DNA of 14,646 bases. It comes from Deinococcus sp. GTDB taxonomy: Bacteria; Deinococcota; Deinococci; Deinococcales; Thermaceae. The DNA is taken from NCBI GenBank assembly GCA_023382135.1, contig JAMCQK010000134.1, forward strand, positions 1 through 14,646, in the 5' to 3' direction. Positions within the stretch are counted from its first letter, which is position 1. Every line of letters starts with the position of its first letter. The notes beneath the pieces were generated by a model. It was not told the DNA's origin. It saw only the letters and a program-made list of their open reading frames with translations, and did no database searches. The position numbers and the translations under genes are program-made. Shown here piece by piece: positions 5,769-13,402 of this stretch.

Positions 5769-6410
5769 ATGCCTAAGCGAAAAGCACAAAAAGACGGCTG
5801 GTATTCGAGGGTGTTTGCCTGGGCTTTGCCCAAGATAGCGGGCAAGCACAGCCAGTTGATCGAGCCCTGGAAGATAAAGCTTTTCTCCAGCTTGCGGGGA
5901 ACCGTGCTGGAGATTGGGCCGGGCAGCGGCGCCAACCTGCGCTATTTTCCCGCTGGCATCCGCCTAATCGGCATCGAACCAAACCCGTATATGCATCCTC
6001 AATTATTAAAGGAGGCAGAGCGGTTTGGAGTACGGGTGGAACTACATACGGGCGTGAGCGAAGATCTACCGGTTGAGCCGGCGAGCGTTGACGCGGTGGT
6101 AAGCAGTCTGGTGCTGTGCTCGGTCACAGATTTGGAAAAAACACTCGCGGAAACCCTGCGGGTGCTAAGGCCTGGCGGAAAGTTTGTCTTCGTTGAACAC
6201 GTGGGCGCAAAAAGGGGAAGCCTGCTACGGCTTGAGCAGGACCTGGTACGGCCGCTTTGGAAAGTGGTGGGAGACGGCTGCAACCCCAACCGCGATGTTC
6301 TCGAGGCGATAGAAAAAGCGGGCTTCGCGCGGGTGGAGGCGGAAAGCTTTAGCGTCCCCGGTCCCGTGGTAAGCCCACACCTGGCGGGCGTGGCATACAA
6401 AGCAGGCTAA
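5769..6410 (+). CDS. Class I SAM-dependent methyltransferase (METTL7/phospholipid methyltransferase-like)
   Basis: A 213-residue methyltransferase. Motif I VLEIGPGSGANLRYF (46-60) binds SAM, GIEPNPYM (acidic E70) is the ribose-binding end of strand 2, and the LRPGGKFVFVEHV stretch marks the Methyltransf_11 fold. The C-terminal GDGCNPNRDVLEAIEKAGF recalls METTL7-like and phosphatidylethanolamine N-methyltransferase-like proteins, but the substrate is not certain. The start is ATG 5769, preceded by a -10-like TAGACT rather than a strong Shine-Dalgarno. It is divergent from the DinB gene. The stop TAA (6408-6410) overlaps the stop of the convergent Sua5 gene. Confidence 0.87.
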   Translation: MPKRKAQKDGWYSRVFAWALPKIAGKHSQLIEPWKIKLFSSLRGTVLEIGPGSGANLRYFPAGIRLIGIEPNPYMHPQLLKEAERFGVRVELHTGVSEDLPVEPASVDAVVSSLVLCSVTDLEKTLAETLRVLRPGGKFVFVEHVGAKRGSLLRLEQDLVRPLWKVVGDGCNPNRDVLEAIEKAGFARVEAESFSVPGPVVSPHLAGVAYKAG

Positions 6411-7363
6411 CGCCCAGCCGAAGCACGGCGGAGCCGGTCCATGATGGCGCGGCCCAGCCCCACCTCTGGCACGGGTTCGGCGTAGATGGCCTCGAGGCCT
6501 TCCTGGTCCAACTGGTGAAGCGCTTCAAATAACCCCGCCGCCGCCTCTTTCAAATCCCCCGAACCTGATAAAACTACGGCGCGCTTGAATCCCTCTGGAG
6601 CGCGCCGAAACGCCAGAAAGCCAGCTCCCGTCCGCTTTTCCAGGGGTACGTCTTCCAGGTGCGCTATAACAATGCGGGTCCGGGGGGAGTAGTGCCGCAA
6701 CAACTGGCCGGGTGCCAGGGGAGTGGCGTTTTCACCCAGGCTGACTGCTACCGGGCCAACCTGCTCTTCCAGTTCCTCCACCGCTACCGCCCCAAACCGG
6801 AGCACCACCGGAGGATCGCCAATTAACAAGATGGTGGACTCTACCCCAAAGCGCGTGGCGCCGTCATCCAGGATCAAATCCACCAGGTCCCCCAGCATCC
6901 GCTCCACGTGCTCCGCACGCGTGGGACTCAAGTACCCGAACGGGTTGGCGCTCGGCGCCGCGATGGGGACTAAAGCGCGGCGCAAAAGCTCCAGGGCAGC
7001 CGGGTGATTGGGCATCCGCACCGCCACCGTTTCAAGGCCTGAGGTCACGATGCCAGGAATAGCGGGAGACTTCGGCATCACCAGCGTAAGCGGCCCCGGC
7101 CAGAACTTTTCCATCAACCTGGTTGCCTGCTCAGGCACTTGGGCAACCACGCGGCCCAGCATCTCCTGGCCGGAGACGTGGACAATCAGGGGGTCAAACG
7201 ACGGCCGCTGCTTTACCTCAAATATCCGCGCAACCGCCTTGGCATCCAGGGCATTGGCGCCCAGCCCATACACGGTCTCGGTGGGGAAGGCCACCAGCCC
7301 ACCCGAGCGAATTATCCTGGCGCCCCTGGCAATGTTTTCCGGTGTGGCGTGAACAGTGGCCAT
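6407..7363 (-). CDS. L-threonylcarbamoyladenylate synthase (Sua5/YrdC/TsaC family)
   Basis: Makes threonylcarbamoyl-AMP from threonine, bicarbonate and ATP, the first step of t6A formation at position 37 of ANN-decoding tRNAs. The 318-residue length indicates the long Sua5 type with a C-terminal domain. Visible motifs are FPTETVYGLG (26-35), KQRP (51-54), PSAN (137-140), GVESTI (173-178) and the PLAPGQLLRHYSPRT linker (about 206-220) that caps the active site in Sua5 proteins. ATG at 7363 has GGAG 3 nt upstream and a CATAAT hexamer 8 nt upstream. The stop TAG (6407-6409) shares bases with the TAA of the convergent methyltransferase gene, a 4-bp overlap. Confidence 0.94.
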   Translation of the reverse strand: MATVHATPENIARGARIIRSGGLVAFPTETVYGLGANALDAKAVARIFEVKQRPSFDPLIVHVSGQEMLGRVVAQVPEQATRLMEKFWPGPLTLVMPKSPAIPGIVTSGLETVAVRMPNHPAALELLRRALVPIAAPSANPFGYLSPTRAEHVERMLGDLVDLILDDGATRFGVESTILLIGDPPVVLRFGAVAVEELEEQVGPVAVSLGENATPLAPGQLLRHYSPRTRIVIAHLEDVPLEKRTGAGFLAFRRAPEGFKRAVVLSGSGDLKEAAAGLFEALHQLDQEGLEAIYAEPVPEVGLGRAIMDRLRRASAGR

Positions 7364-7371
7364 CTGCTCCG

Positions 7372-7377
7372 ATTATG
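7372..7377 (-). promoter_or_regulatory. -10 element of the Sua5 gene
   Basis: CATAAT on the minus strand (five of six consensus bases) ends 8 nt before the ATG. The gap contains GGAG, so either a leaderless or a very short leader transcript is possible. No clear -35 was identified. Confidence 0.4.
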
Positions 7378-7433
7378 TCAGACCTGGGACGGAACACCGC
7401 CCCCCAGGCCGCCACAAGCGGGGCTGCTTGTGC

Positions 7434-7439
7434 TACCAT
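7434..7439 (+). promoter_or_regulatory. Leaderless-type -10 element of the H1-like gene
   Basis: TACCAT ends 9 nt before the ATG at 7449, with no Shine-Dalgarno sequence between. No -35 was recognised. It lies in an 85-bp divergent region shared with the Sua5 gene. Confidence 0.38.
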
Positions 7440-7448
7440 CGAATTGCT

Positions 7449-7871
7449 ATGGCAAACAAAAAAAGTTCTAGTGGCAGGAAGACTAAGCCGGCCCCCAGGA
7501 AAAAGGTTGCCAAGAAGAAAGTAGCCGCCAAGAAGAAACCCGCAAAGAAGGCGGTGCCGAAGCCGAAAAAGAAGGCCCCCGCCAAGCGCGTGGCCGCGAA
7601 AAAACCAGCGCGTAAAAAGGCTGCCGCCAAAAAGCCGGTAAAAAAAGCCGCGGCAAGAAAAGCTCCGGTCAAAAAGGTTACTCCAAAAAAAGCGCGGCCG
7701 GCCAGAAAACCCGCACCGCCGCGCCCAGTGGTAGCCCCGGCGGCGCCCGCGCCCCAGCCCACCCAAGCTCCGGCTATGGAGGCCCCCGCCCCAGAACCCC
7801 AAGCCTTCGAGCGGAATAGCTCCGTGGAACCCGTTACGGAAACTACTTCGGAAGAACCGAATAAATGGTAA
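7449..7871 (+). CDS. Histone H1-like Lys/Ala/Pro-rich basic protein
   Basis: A 140-residue low-complexity protein in two parts. Residues 1 to about 92 are Lys/Arg/Ala/Pro-rich with repeated AKKK, KKPA and KKAAAKK units, as in the C-terminal tails of histone H1 and bacterial H1-like proteins. Residues from about 93 to 140 are Pro/Ala-rich and then acidic (PVTETTSEEPNKW). The basic half should bind nucleic acid without sequence specificity and may act in nucleoid compaction; this is inferred from composition. Composition alone cannot prove homology. ATG 7449 is chosen because upstream codons in the frame lack this character. A strong terminator follows 16 bp after the stop. Confidence 0.82.
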   Translation: MANKKSSSGRKTKPAPRKKVAKKKVAAKKKPAKKAVPKPKKKAPAKRVAAKKPARKKAAAKKPVKKAAARKAPVKKVTPKKARPARKPAPPRPVVAPAAPAPQPTQAPAMEAPAPEPQAFERNSSVEPVTETTSEEPNKW

Positions 7872-7887
7872 ATGCTTTCGCTTTATC

Positions 7888-7920
7888 AAGAAGCGGCCTC
7901 CGGGCCGCTTCTTGCGTTTT
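7888..7920 (+). terminator. Intrinsic terminator of the H1-like gene
   Basis: A perfect 11-bp stem, AAGAAGCGGCC (7888-7898) and GGCCGCTTCTT (7903-7913), with a TCCG loop, is followed by GCGTTTTG. It starts 16 bp after the TAA stop of the H1-like gene. Confidence 0.85.
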
Positions 7921-8200
7921 GAGGCCATCTCAGCCCCGGTTCTTGCATCAACACGTGCAGGGGATCGCGCGGCAGCAAGACGGCGGCGGACACAGGCCAC
8001 CCCAGAACCAAGCAATGATGGTTCCTGGGGACCATAGCCTGCTTTTGCAAAGGTGCCCAGAGGCTATTACGACACAACTACTTTTACAGGGTGCTAATCA
8101 AGAAGTTGGTTATCCACAGGCCCTAGAAAGCTAACTACTCGGGTGCTTCGGTGGCACATTCAATGGTGTGAGGGTCGCTACCGCCTAAGGAGAAAGCCAG
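7921..8200. other. Structured intergenic region with a hairpin and one DnaA box
   Basis: About 280 bp between the terminator and the small gene, with no convincing coding frame on either strand. It holds a strong hairpin at 8000-8030: CCCCAG-AACCA pairs with TGGTT-C-CTGGGG around an 8-nt loop with one bulged C. No T-run follows it, so it is not an ordinary terminator. A perfect consensus DnaA box TTATCCACA lies at 8110-8118, on its own. A Shine-Dalgarno AAGGAG at 8187-8192 precedes the ATG at 8201. No clear promoter was found, and a small RNA is possible but unproven. Confidence 0.5.
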
Positions 8201-8409
8201 ATGACGAAAACGCCAAAAACCACAGAAAGCTATGGAGGCCAACAGACGAAAAGCAACTTAAGGACCTCGCTAAGGGTACTGCTCCTACGCGCGTCATTGG
8301 GATCAAGTTGGGTCGAACACCGGCCGCAGTCGAATCCAAAGCGCAGGAACTGGATATTTCCCTCAAGCCAACCAATCAGTCTCCGTACAATCGGAGAAAA
8401 ACGACCTAG
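8201..8409 (+). pseudogene. Small gene with an apparent frameshift, hypothetical helical DNA-binding-like protein
   Basis: An ideal Shine-Dalgarno AAGGAG (8187-8192) lies 8 nt before ATG 8201, whose frame begins MTKTPKTTESYG. The recognisable part lies one frame back and runs from W at 8233 to the stop at 8409: LWRPTDEKQLKDLAKG, TRVIGIKLGRTPAAVESKAQEL, then SLKPTNQSPYNRRK. That resembles a widespread family of small uncharacterised proteins ending in a SLKPTNQSPY motif, with a SANT/homeodomain-like helical core (recalled from memory). A one-base change near 8231-8236 would join the two frames. The alternatives are a real disruption, a sequencing error, or initiation at GTG 8143 without a Shine-Dalgarno. 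Confidence 0.6.
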
Positions 8410-8438
8410 ACGAATTTACGGCGACTAACCCTCACCTT

Positions 8439-8463
8439 GGCGAGATGCTTTACGCATCCCGCC
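8439..8463. other. Hairpin between the small gene and typA
   Basis: GGCG-A-GATGC (8439-8448) pairs with GCATC-C-CGCC (8454-8463) around a TTTAC loop, one A/C mismatch in ten positions. It lies between the convergent small gene and typA and could help end transcription from either side, but neither exit has a clear T-run. Confidence 0.4.
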
Positions 8464-8500
8464 ATTTCAGCTAAGCAACTAAGCGGTGAGCGGCCCGCCT

Positions 8501-10282
8501 CTAGACCACTTCCACGCGCTTGCGCTTTGAAGGGTCCAACACGCGTTTTCTCAGGCGCAGGCTCTTGGGTGTAATTTCCAGTAGCTCATCAGGCGCAAGA
8601 AATTCAAGCGCTTCTTCCAAGGTAAATTTCTTCGACGGGGTCAGGTGAATGTTCTCGTCGGAACCAGCGGCGCGGACGTTGGTGAGTTTTTTGTTCTTGC
8701 AGACGTTGATGTTCAGGTCATTATCGCGGGCGTTCTCACCCACAATCATGCCCACATAAACTTCCGTCCCCGGATCAATAAAAAAGCTGACGCGCTCCTG
8801 CAGCTTGAACAGGCTGTAGGCAAACGCGTTCCCGGCTTCCATGGCTACCGCCGAGCCCGAGCTGCGGGTCTCGAGGCCGCCCACGTGCGGCCCATAGCCG
8901 TGGAAGGTATGGCTCATCACGCCCTCGCCGGCGGTCATGGAAAGAAAGTTGGTGCGGAAACCGAACAAAGCGCGGGCGGGAACGGTAAAGTCCGCGCGCA
9001 CGCGGCCATTGTCTTGCTCCATATGCACCATCTGGGCTTTGCGGCTGCCAAGGCTTTCCATTACGTTGCCGAATTTGGCTTCGGGTACGTCCACCACCAG
9101 ATACTCGTAAGGCTCGTTGACCTGTCCTTCTATTTCCTTCAACAACACGCTGGGCTGGCCCACGGAAAACTCGTAGCCCTCGCGGCGCATGGTCTCAAGG
9201 AGAACCGAAAGGTGCAGCTCCCCGCGGCCGTGGAGTTCAAAAGTATCCGGAGTGACCTCAATCACCCGAAGGGCAACGTTGGTCTCGAGCTCGTGCATCA
9301 AGCGTTCGCGCAGCTGGCGGCTGGTGACAAATTTTCCTTCGCGGCCCGAGAGCGGAGAAGTGTTGGGAGTAAGGGTGATGGAGACCGTGGGTTCGTCTAC
9401 CAAAAGACGTGGCAGGGCTTCCGGAGCAAGCTTGTCGGCCAGGGTGTCGCCAATCTCCACGCCCTCCATGCCCGCCAGCGCCACAATGTCGCCGGGGGTG
9501 ACTTCTTCCACCTCAACCCGTTCCAGGCCTTTGTGCGTAAACGCCGCGACAATTTTGGCGTCGCGGTTCTGGTGCTCGCCCAGCATCACGATGGTCTGGC
9601 CTTTTTTGGCGGTGCCCCGGTGAACTTTTCCGAGCGCAATTTTCCCCAGGTAGGAAGAGTAGTCCAGGTTGGCGACCCTGAGTTGAAAGGAGCCTTCTTC
9701 CACCTTGGGCGCAGGGATCTCGGCCAGGATTACCTCAAAAAGCTCCGACAGGTCGTAGCGTTTTTGGGTGCGCCAGGCGGTGCCATCGCGGCCCACAGCG
9801 TACAGGTAGGGAAAATCGAGTTGTTCTTCGCTGGCTCCAAGCTCGGACATCAGATCAAAGGTCTCGTTCAAGACCGCGTCCGGCCGGGCGTCCTTCTTGT
9901 CCACCTTGTTGATAACCACAATCGGCTTCAGGCCCGCTTCCACGGCTTTCTTGAGCACAAAACGGGTCTGGGGCATGGGGCCTTCGGCGGCGTCCACCAA
10001 CAGCAAAACGCCGTCCACCATGCTGAGGGCGCGTTCGACCTCGCCACCAAAGTCGGCGTGGCCGGGAGTATCTACGATGTTAATCTTGACGTCATTCCAC
10101 ACCACCGCCGTGTTCTTGGCCAGAATGGTGATCCCGCGTTCCTTCTCGAGGTCGTTGGAATCCATAAGCCGGTCGCCGTCTACGCCGCGGGCCAGCGCAT
10201 TGGCCTGGCGCAACATGGCATCCACCAGGGTGGTCTTCCCGTGGTCCACGTGGGCGATGATGGCGATGTTTCTGAGTTCCAT
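8501..10282 (-). CDS. typA: Ribosome-associated GTPase TypA/BipA
   Basis: A translational GTPase of the elongation factor family that acts on the ribosome and assists 50S assembly and stress adaptation. At 593 residues it has the usual length. The G-domain motifs are intact: AHVDHGKT (10-17), RGITI as switch I (around 49-53), DTPGH (71-75) and NKVD (125-128). The EF-G-like domains follow (GRGELHLSVLLETMRREGYEF is visible in the middle), and the C-terminus has the BipA-specific part ending LRKRVLDPSKRKRVEVV. ATG at 10282 is preceded by only a weak Shine-Dalgarno (AGAAAG) and by a promoter about 50 bp upstream. It is divergent from purA. Confidence 0.97.
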   Translation of the reverse strand: MELRNIAIIAHVDHGKTTLVDAMLRQANALARGVDGDRLMDSNDLEKERGITILAKNTAVVWNDVKINIVDTPGHADFGGEVERALSMVDGVLLLVDAAEGPMPQTRFVLKKAVEAGLKPIVVINKVDKKDARPDAVLNETFDLMSELGASEEQLDFPYLYAVGRDGTAWRTQKRYDLSELFEVILAEIPAPKVEEGSFQLRVANLDYSSYLGKIALGKVHRGTAKKGQTIVMLGEHQNRDAKIVAAFTHKGLERVEVEEVTPGDIVALAGMEGVEIGDTLADKLAPEALPRLLVDEPTVSITLTPNTSPLSGREGKFVTSRQLRERLMHELETNVALRVIEVTPDTFELHGRGELHLSVLLETMRREGYEFSVGQPSVLLKEIEGQVNEPYEYLVVDVPEAKFGNVMESLGSRKAQMVHMEQDNGRVRADFTVPARALFGFRTNFLSMTAGEGVMSHTFHGYGPHVGGLETRSSGSAVAMEAGNAFAYSLFKLQERVSFFIDPGTEVYVGMIVGENARDNDLNINVCKNKKLTNVRAAGSDENIHLTPSKKFTLEEALEFLAPDELLEITPKSLRLRKRVLDPSKRKRVEVV

Positions 10283-10333
10283 AATCTAACTTTCTGTCCA
10301 GAGAGCGGTCGGCTTCCTGCTCACAACCTTGCT

Positions 10334-10362
10334 AGTGTACTCGCTTGCGGGGTCTTTGTACA
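10334..10362 (-). promoter_or_regulatory. Promoter of typA
   Basis: On the minus strand TGTACA (10357-10362, -35) and TACACT (10334-10339, -10) are separated by 17 bp. The leader to the typA ATG would be about 45 nt, so unlike its neighbours typA appears to have a conventional leader. Confidence 0.55.
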
Positions 10363-10401
10363 CCCCAAGCGCCTTGCGGATCGCAAATATCGCCGGCCTG
10401 A

Positions 10402-10407
10402 TAGACT
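10402..10407 (+). promoter_or_regulatory. Leaderless-type -10 element of purA
   Basis: TAGACT ends 7 nt before the GTG start at 10415, and no Shine-Dalgarno sequence lies between. No good -35 is visible at the usual distance. Confidence 0.5.
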
Positions 10408-10414
10408 AAGCCTC

Positions 10415-11617
10415 GTGCCAGGAATCGCGATTATCGGGGCCCAGTGGGGCGATGAGGGCAAAGGCAAAGTTACCGACGTTTTGGCGCCCGACGCCGACTT
10501 TGTGGTGCGTTACCAGGGCGGGGCGAACGCAGGACACACCGTGGTGGCCAGCGGCAAGACGTTCAAGCTGAACCTTTTGCCGACAGGTGTTATTCACTCG
10601 CACGTTACTAACGTGCTCGGCGATGGCATGGTGATCGACCCCGATGCCTTCGCGCGCGAGATGGGCAATATGAAGGTGGAGGGTTTTAGCCCAAAGGTTT
10701 TAGTCTCTGAGCGCGCTCATCTGGTGCTGCCCCACCACAAGTACGTGGACTCAAAAAATGACTTTGTAGGCACCACCCGGAGGGGAATTGGCCCCGCCTA
10801 CGCCGACCGGGCGCGTAGAATAGGCATTCGCGCGGGCGACTTGCTGGATCAAGCGATCTTGCTAGAAAGAGTGGAGCGCTTACTCGAGGCCAAGCCCAAT
10901 TCCACCAGGGAAGCAGGCTGGGAGTCGGTGGACAAGGCGCTACCGGATTTACTTCGGATGCGCGACTTACTGGGACCCTACATCTCCGACACTGGCGCCA
11001 CTCTGCGCGACGCCCTGAAGCATGGGAAGAAAGTTTTGTACGAGGGTGCTCAGGCCACCATGTTGGACTTGAATTATGGAACCTACCCTTTCGTTACCAG
11101 TTCACACCCCACGGTGGGCGGCATTGTGGTGGGTACCGGCGTGAACCACAAGGGAATCAACAAGGTCTACGGCGTGGCCAAGGCCTACGCCACCCGCGTG
11201 GGTAACGGGCCTTTCCCCACCGAACTTACCGATGACTTGGGCGAGCACATCCGCCAGAAGGGCCACGAGTTTGGCACCACCACCGGCAGACCCCGGCGCA
11301 CCGGCTGGATAGACGCAGTGGCGCTAAGATACGCGGTCGAACTGAACGGCATGGACGGTTTGGTGATTACCAAGCTAGACGTGCTATCCGGTCTGCCCAA
11401 GGTCAAGATTGGCGTTGAGCATTTGAAAGATGGTTCGGTGCGCTATCAGGAGCTGGACGGCTGGGGCGAGCTTGCGGGGCTTTCCAGCCGCGAGGCCTTG
11501 CCTGCGTCCGTGATCCAGTTTATCGAGCGCATCGAGGAACTGACCGAGGTCCCGGTGGTGATGTTTTCGACCAGCCCCAAGCGGGAAGATACCTTTGGGG
11601 CGGTGAGCTGGGTGTAA
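10415..11617 (+). CDS. purA: Adenylosuccinate synthetase
   Basis: Catalyses the GTP-dependent joining of IMP and aspartate to adenylosuccinate, the first committed step to AMP. The 400 residues are slightly short of the usual 405-432, as in thermophile enzymes. GAQWGDEGKGK (8-18, with catalytic D13), GGANAGHT (35-42, with H41), GTTRRGIGPAY (the IMP loop) and TTGRPRRTGW near residue 290 are visible. GTG 10415 gives the conserved MPGIAIIGAQWGDEG start and sits 7 nt behind a -10-like TAGACT. The frame stays open far upstream as an antisense shadow of typA, so a longer start is rejected. No clear terminator was found before the next convergent gene. Confidence 0.97.
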   Translation: MPGIAIIGAQWGDEGKGKVTDVLAPDADFVVRYQGGANAGHTVVASGKTFKLNLLPTGVIHSHVTNVLGDGMVIDPDAFAREMGNMKVEGFSPKVLVSERAHLVLPHHKYVDSKNDFVGTTRRGIGPAYADRARRIGIRAGDLLDQAILLERVERLLEAKPNSTREAGWESVDKALPDLLRMRDLLGPYISDTGATLRDALKHGKKVLYEGAQATMLDLNYGTYPFVTSSHPTVGGIVVGTGVNHKGINKVYGVAKAYATRVGNGPFPTELTDDLGEHIRQKGHEFGTTTGRPRRTGWIDAVALRYAVELNGMDGLVITKLDVLSGLPKVKIGVEHLKDGSVRYQELDGWGELAGLSSREALPASVIQFIERIEELTEVPVVMFSTSPKREDTFGAVSWV

Positions 11618-11676
11618 TTTACGTCAACAATAGAAGGTCAAAGGCTTTTATGGTGTTTTGCTCTCGGCCTTAGACA

Positions 11677-12801
11677 CTACCTGAGCACTTCTCCAGGTTT
11701 TACCCGTACCGTCCTCAGCACCGGCAAAAGCGAAGCAGCCAAGACAACCAGTAGGCTCAGCCCGGATACCCACAGAAAATCGGAGGGTTTGATCTCTACC
11801 GAAAGGTGGGTGAGAAAGTAGAGTTCACCCGGAATGGCCATGGGCCGCCAGGCAAAGTACTTGGATAGGGCAAACCCCAGGAGGTTGCCAAGGAGGACGC
11901 CAAGGGATCCTAAGAGCAGGCCCTCGAGGCCGAAGACTCCCGCCACCTGCAAGCCACTAGCCCCCATCACCCGTAACAGCGCGATATCCGGGGTCTTCTC
12001 CACCACCGCCAATACCAAAACGTTGGCCATGCCCAAGGCCGCTACGCCCACAATTAAGAAGATCACGATGCCAATGACCCGCTTCTGGAGTGCGAGTTGC
12101 TCGATCAGCGTCCGGTTCAGGTCTTGCCAGGTCTGGGCAAAGTAGGCGTTGCCGGAGACCTCCCTTGCCACCTGGCCGGCCCGCTCCGGGTCTTTGACCA
12201 GAAGCTGGTAGCCGGTGATGCCTTTGGGTTCGTCCATCAGCGAGCGGACATCCTCCAAGGTGGTGAAGGCGTGGCCCGCGTCCAAAAGCAGGTTCCCGGT
12301 CTGGAAAAAGCCCACCACTTTTAGGGATATGCGTTTTTGGCCCGCGGACAACAGGAAAACGCTGTCCCCTGGATAGGCCCCCAGCGCCCTTGCCAGCGCG
12401 GAGCCCAGCACAATGGTCCCCGGCTTTAGCCGGGAAAAATCCAGCCGCGGATAGACCTTTTCCCGGCCCTGGCCCAGACCCCAGATGGTGGCAAAGTCCA
12501 CTCCGGCACTTCTTCCTTGCCCGGCCCGGCGCGTGAGCAGGGCCTTGGTGACAAAGTACTCGGTGGCGCCGACAATCTCCGCATGCGCCGGCTTAGGAAC
12601 CTTGGCGGGGTCCAAGGCCTGCAAAAAGATGTGGGGAACCGCCTTCAGGGTGGAGTCCATCAGACCCCGGGTAAAGCCGTTGGTCAGTGAAAGCGCGGTG
12701 GTGAGCACCATGATGCCCACCGCCACCCCCGAAAGTGTGACCAGGCTCTGGGTGCGGCGGTAACGCAGATGGCGGATAGCCAGGAACCAGATGAAGCGCA
12801 C
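11677..12801 (-). CDS. FtsX/LolC-type ABC transporter permease
   Basis: A 374-residue permease with the MacB/FtsX/LolC topology: one N-terminal helix (about 21-45), a large extracytoplasmic domain (about 46-240), and three C-terminal helices (about 243-268, 288-315 and 343-366). It ends with RTVRVKPGEVLR, typical of the family. Such permeases work with a LolD/MacB-type ATPase to move lipoproteins or similar amphiphiles; that ATPase is not in the window. GTG at 12801 gives the conserved FLAIRHLRYRRTQ start and is preceded by TAAGCT 7 nt upstream and no Shine-Dalgarno, suggesting a leaderless transcript. The convergent purA ends 59 bp from its stop. Confidence 0.85.
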   Translation of the reverse strand: MRFIWFLAIRHLRYRRTQSLVTLSGVAVGIMVLTTALSLTNGFTRGLMDSTLKAVPHIFLQALDPAKVPKPAHAEIVGATEYFVTKALLTRRAGQGRSAGVDFATIWGLGQGREKVYPRLDFSRLKPGTIVLGSALARALGAYPGDSVFLLSAGQKRISLKVVGFFQTGNLLLDAGHAFTTLEDVRSLMDEPKGITGYQLLVKDPERAGQVAREVSGNAYFAQTWQDLNRTLIEQLALQKRVIGIVIFLIVGVAALGMANVLVLAVVEKTPDIALLRVMGASGLQVAGVFGLEGLLLGSLGVLLGNLLGFALSKYFAWRPMAIPGELYFLTHLSVEIKPSDFLWVSGLSLLVVLAASLLPVLRTVRVKPGEVLR

Positions 12802-12808
12802 GTAGTAA

Positions 12809-12814
12809 AGCTTA
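12809..12814 (-). promoter_or_regulatory. Leaderless-type -10 element of the permease gene
   Basis: TAAGCT on the minus strand ends 7 nt before the GTG start and no Shine-Dalgarno lies between. The -35 is weak. Confidence 0.4.
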
Positions 12815-12861
12815 CCGGTTGTTCCGTAAGTTTGAGGATTGAGGTTGGGTAGGGTGAGCCT

Positions 12862-12887
12862 AGAAACAACCAGCCTTTACGGGCTGG
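12862..12887 (-). terminator. Candidate terminator behind the 3D-domain gene
   Basis: On the minus strand CCAGCC, a 6-nt loop and GGCTGG (12870-12887) are followed by TTGTTTC. It starts 13 bp beyond the stop of the 3D-domain gene. The stem is short, so support is moderate. Confidence 0.5.
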
Positions 12888-12900
12888 GCGAGGTTTACTT

Positions 12901-13347
12901 TTATCGCTTACTGCGCCCGACCTGCACCACGGTGACCTTCACGTTGCGCACCCCAAAGCGGATGGCCTCGCGCCTTTCGGGAAACCAGACATCAATCTGT
13001 CCGCGCTTCCTGGAGTGCATGGTGTCTTCCACAACGAAGACCGTGTCCTTAAACAGGCTGTTGAATAGGCCCCTGCCCCGGCCACTGCTGCGCGAACCCA
13101 GGTCCTCGAGCCGGACCCGCGAGCCATAGGGCAAGACCTTGAGCAAGTCGCGGCTCACCGCGATAATACCCACCCTGGTCCTGGCGCCGGTGGCGGTAAT
13201 GAAAGGGGTGCTATCGGTTTCACGCACCGAGGAGGTATAGGCGGAGGCCTTCAAGAAAAAGGTATCGCCGGGCCTGGCAATCACAAATCCAAGCGCAACC
13301 AAGACCGCAACCGCGATCCAAGTAGATGCTCGGGCAAACCGTTCCAT
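12901..13347 (-). CDS. Membrane-anchored 3D-domain protein (lytic-transglycosylase-like cell-wall domain)
   Basis: A 148-residue protein with an N-terminal hydrophobic segment (residues 9-27, a signal peptide or anchor) and an extracytoplasmic 3D domain. The three conserved aspartates can be placed in VRLED, VEDTM and IDVWFP, as in the 3D domain of MltA C-termini and YuiC/YocH-type proteins. The TSSVRETDSTPFITATG and LPYGSRVRLED stretches also fit. A role in peptidoglycan remodelling is inferred from the family. ATG 13347 lacks a Shine-Dalgarno, but TAACCT ends 9 nt upstream. A candidate terminator follows the stop. Confidence 0.85.
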   Translation of the reverse strand: MERFARASTWIAVAVLVALGFVIARPGDTFFLKASAYTSSVRETDSTPFITATGARTRVGIIAVSRDLLKVLPYGSRVRLEDLGSRSSGRGRGLFNSLFKDTVFVVEDTMHSRKRGQIDVWFPERREAIRFGVRNVKVTVVQVGRSKR

Positions 13348-13356
13348 GCCGGCTGT

Positions 13357-13362
13357 AGGTTA
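13357..13362 (-). promoter_or_regulatory. Leaderless-type -10 element of the 3D-domain gene
   Basis: TAACCT on the minus strand ends 9 nt before the ATG at 13347, with no recognisable Shine-Dalgarno between. No strong -35 was found. Confidence 0.38.
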
Positions 13363-13402
13363 GGCGGCCTGCCTAGGTAAAGTCTTAGAAAGTGGCGCTC
13401 AA

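Noticed and set aside
7218..8015. Minus-strand Gly/Arg/Phe-rich frame of about 265 codons
   Set aside because: It is the antisense of the Lys/Ala codons of the H1-like gene and of the start of the Sua5 gene; the composition is explained by complementarity.
8110..8118. Replication origin
   Set aside because: Only one DnaA box is present, with no AT-rich unwinding region or dnaA/dnaN neighbours.
8645..10414. Long plus-strand open frame running into purA
   Set aside because: It is antisense to typA, whose GTPase motifs are unmistakable; the purA protein begins at GTG 10415 with its conserved N-terminus.
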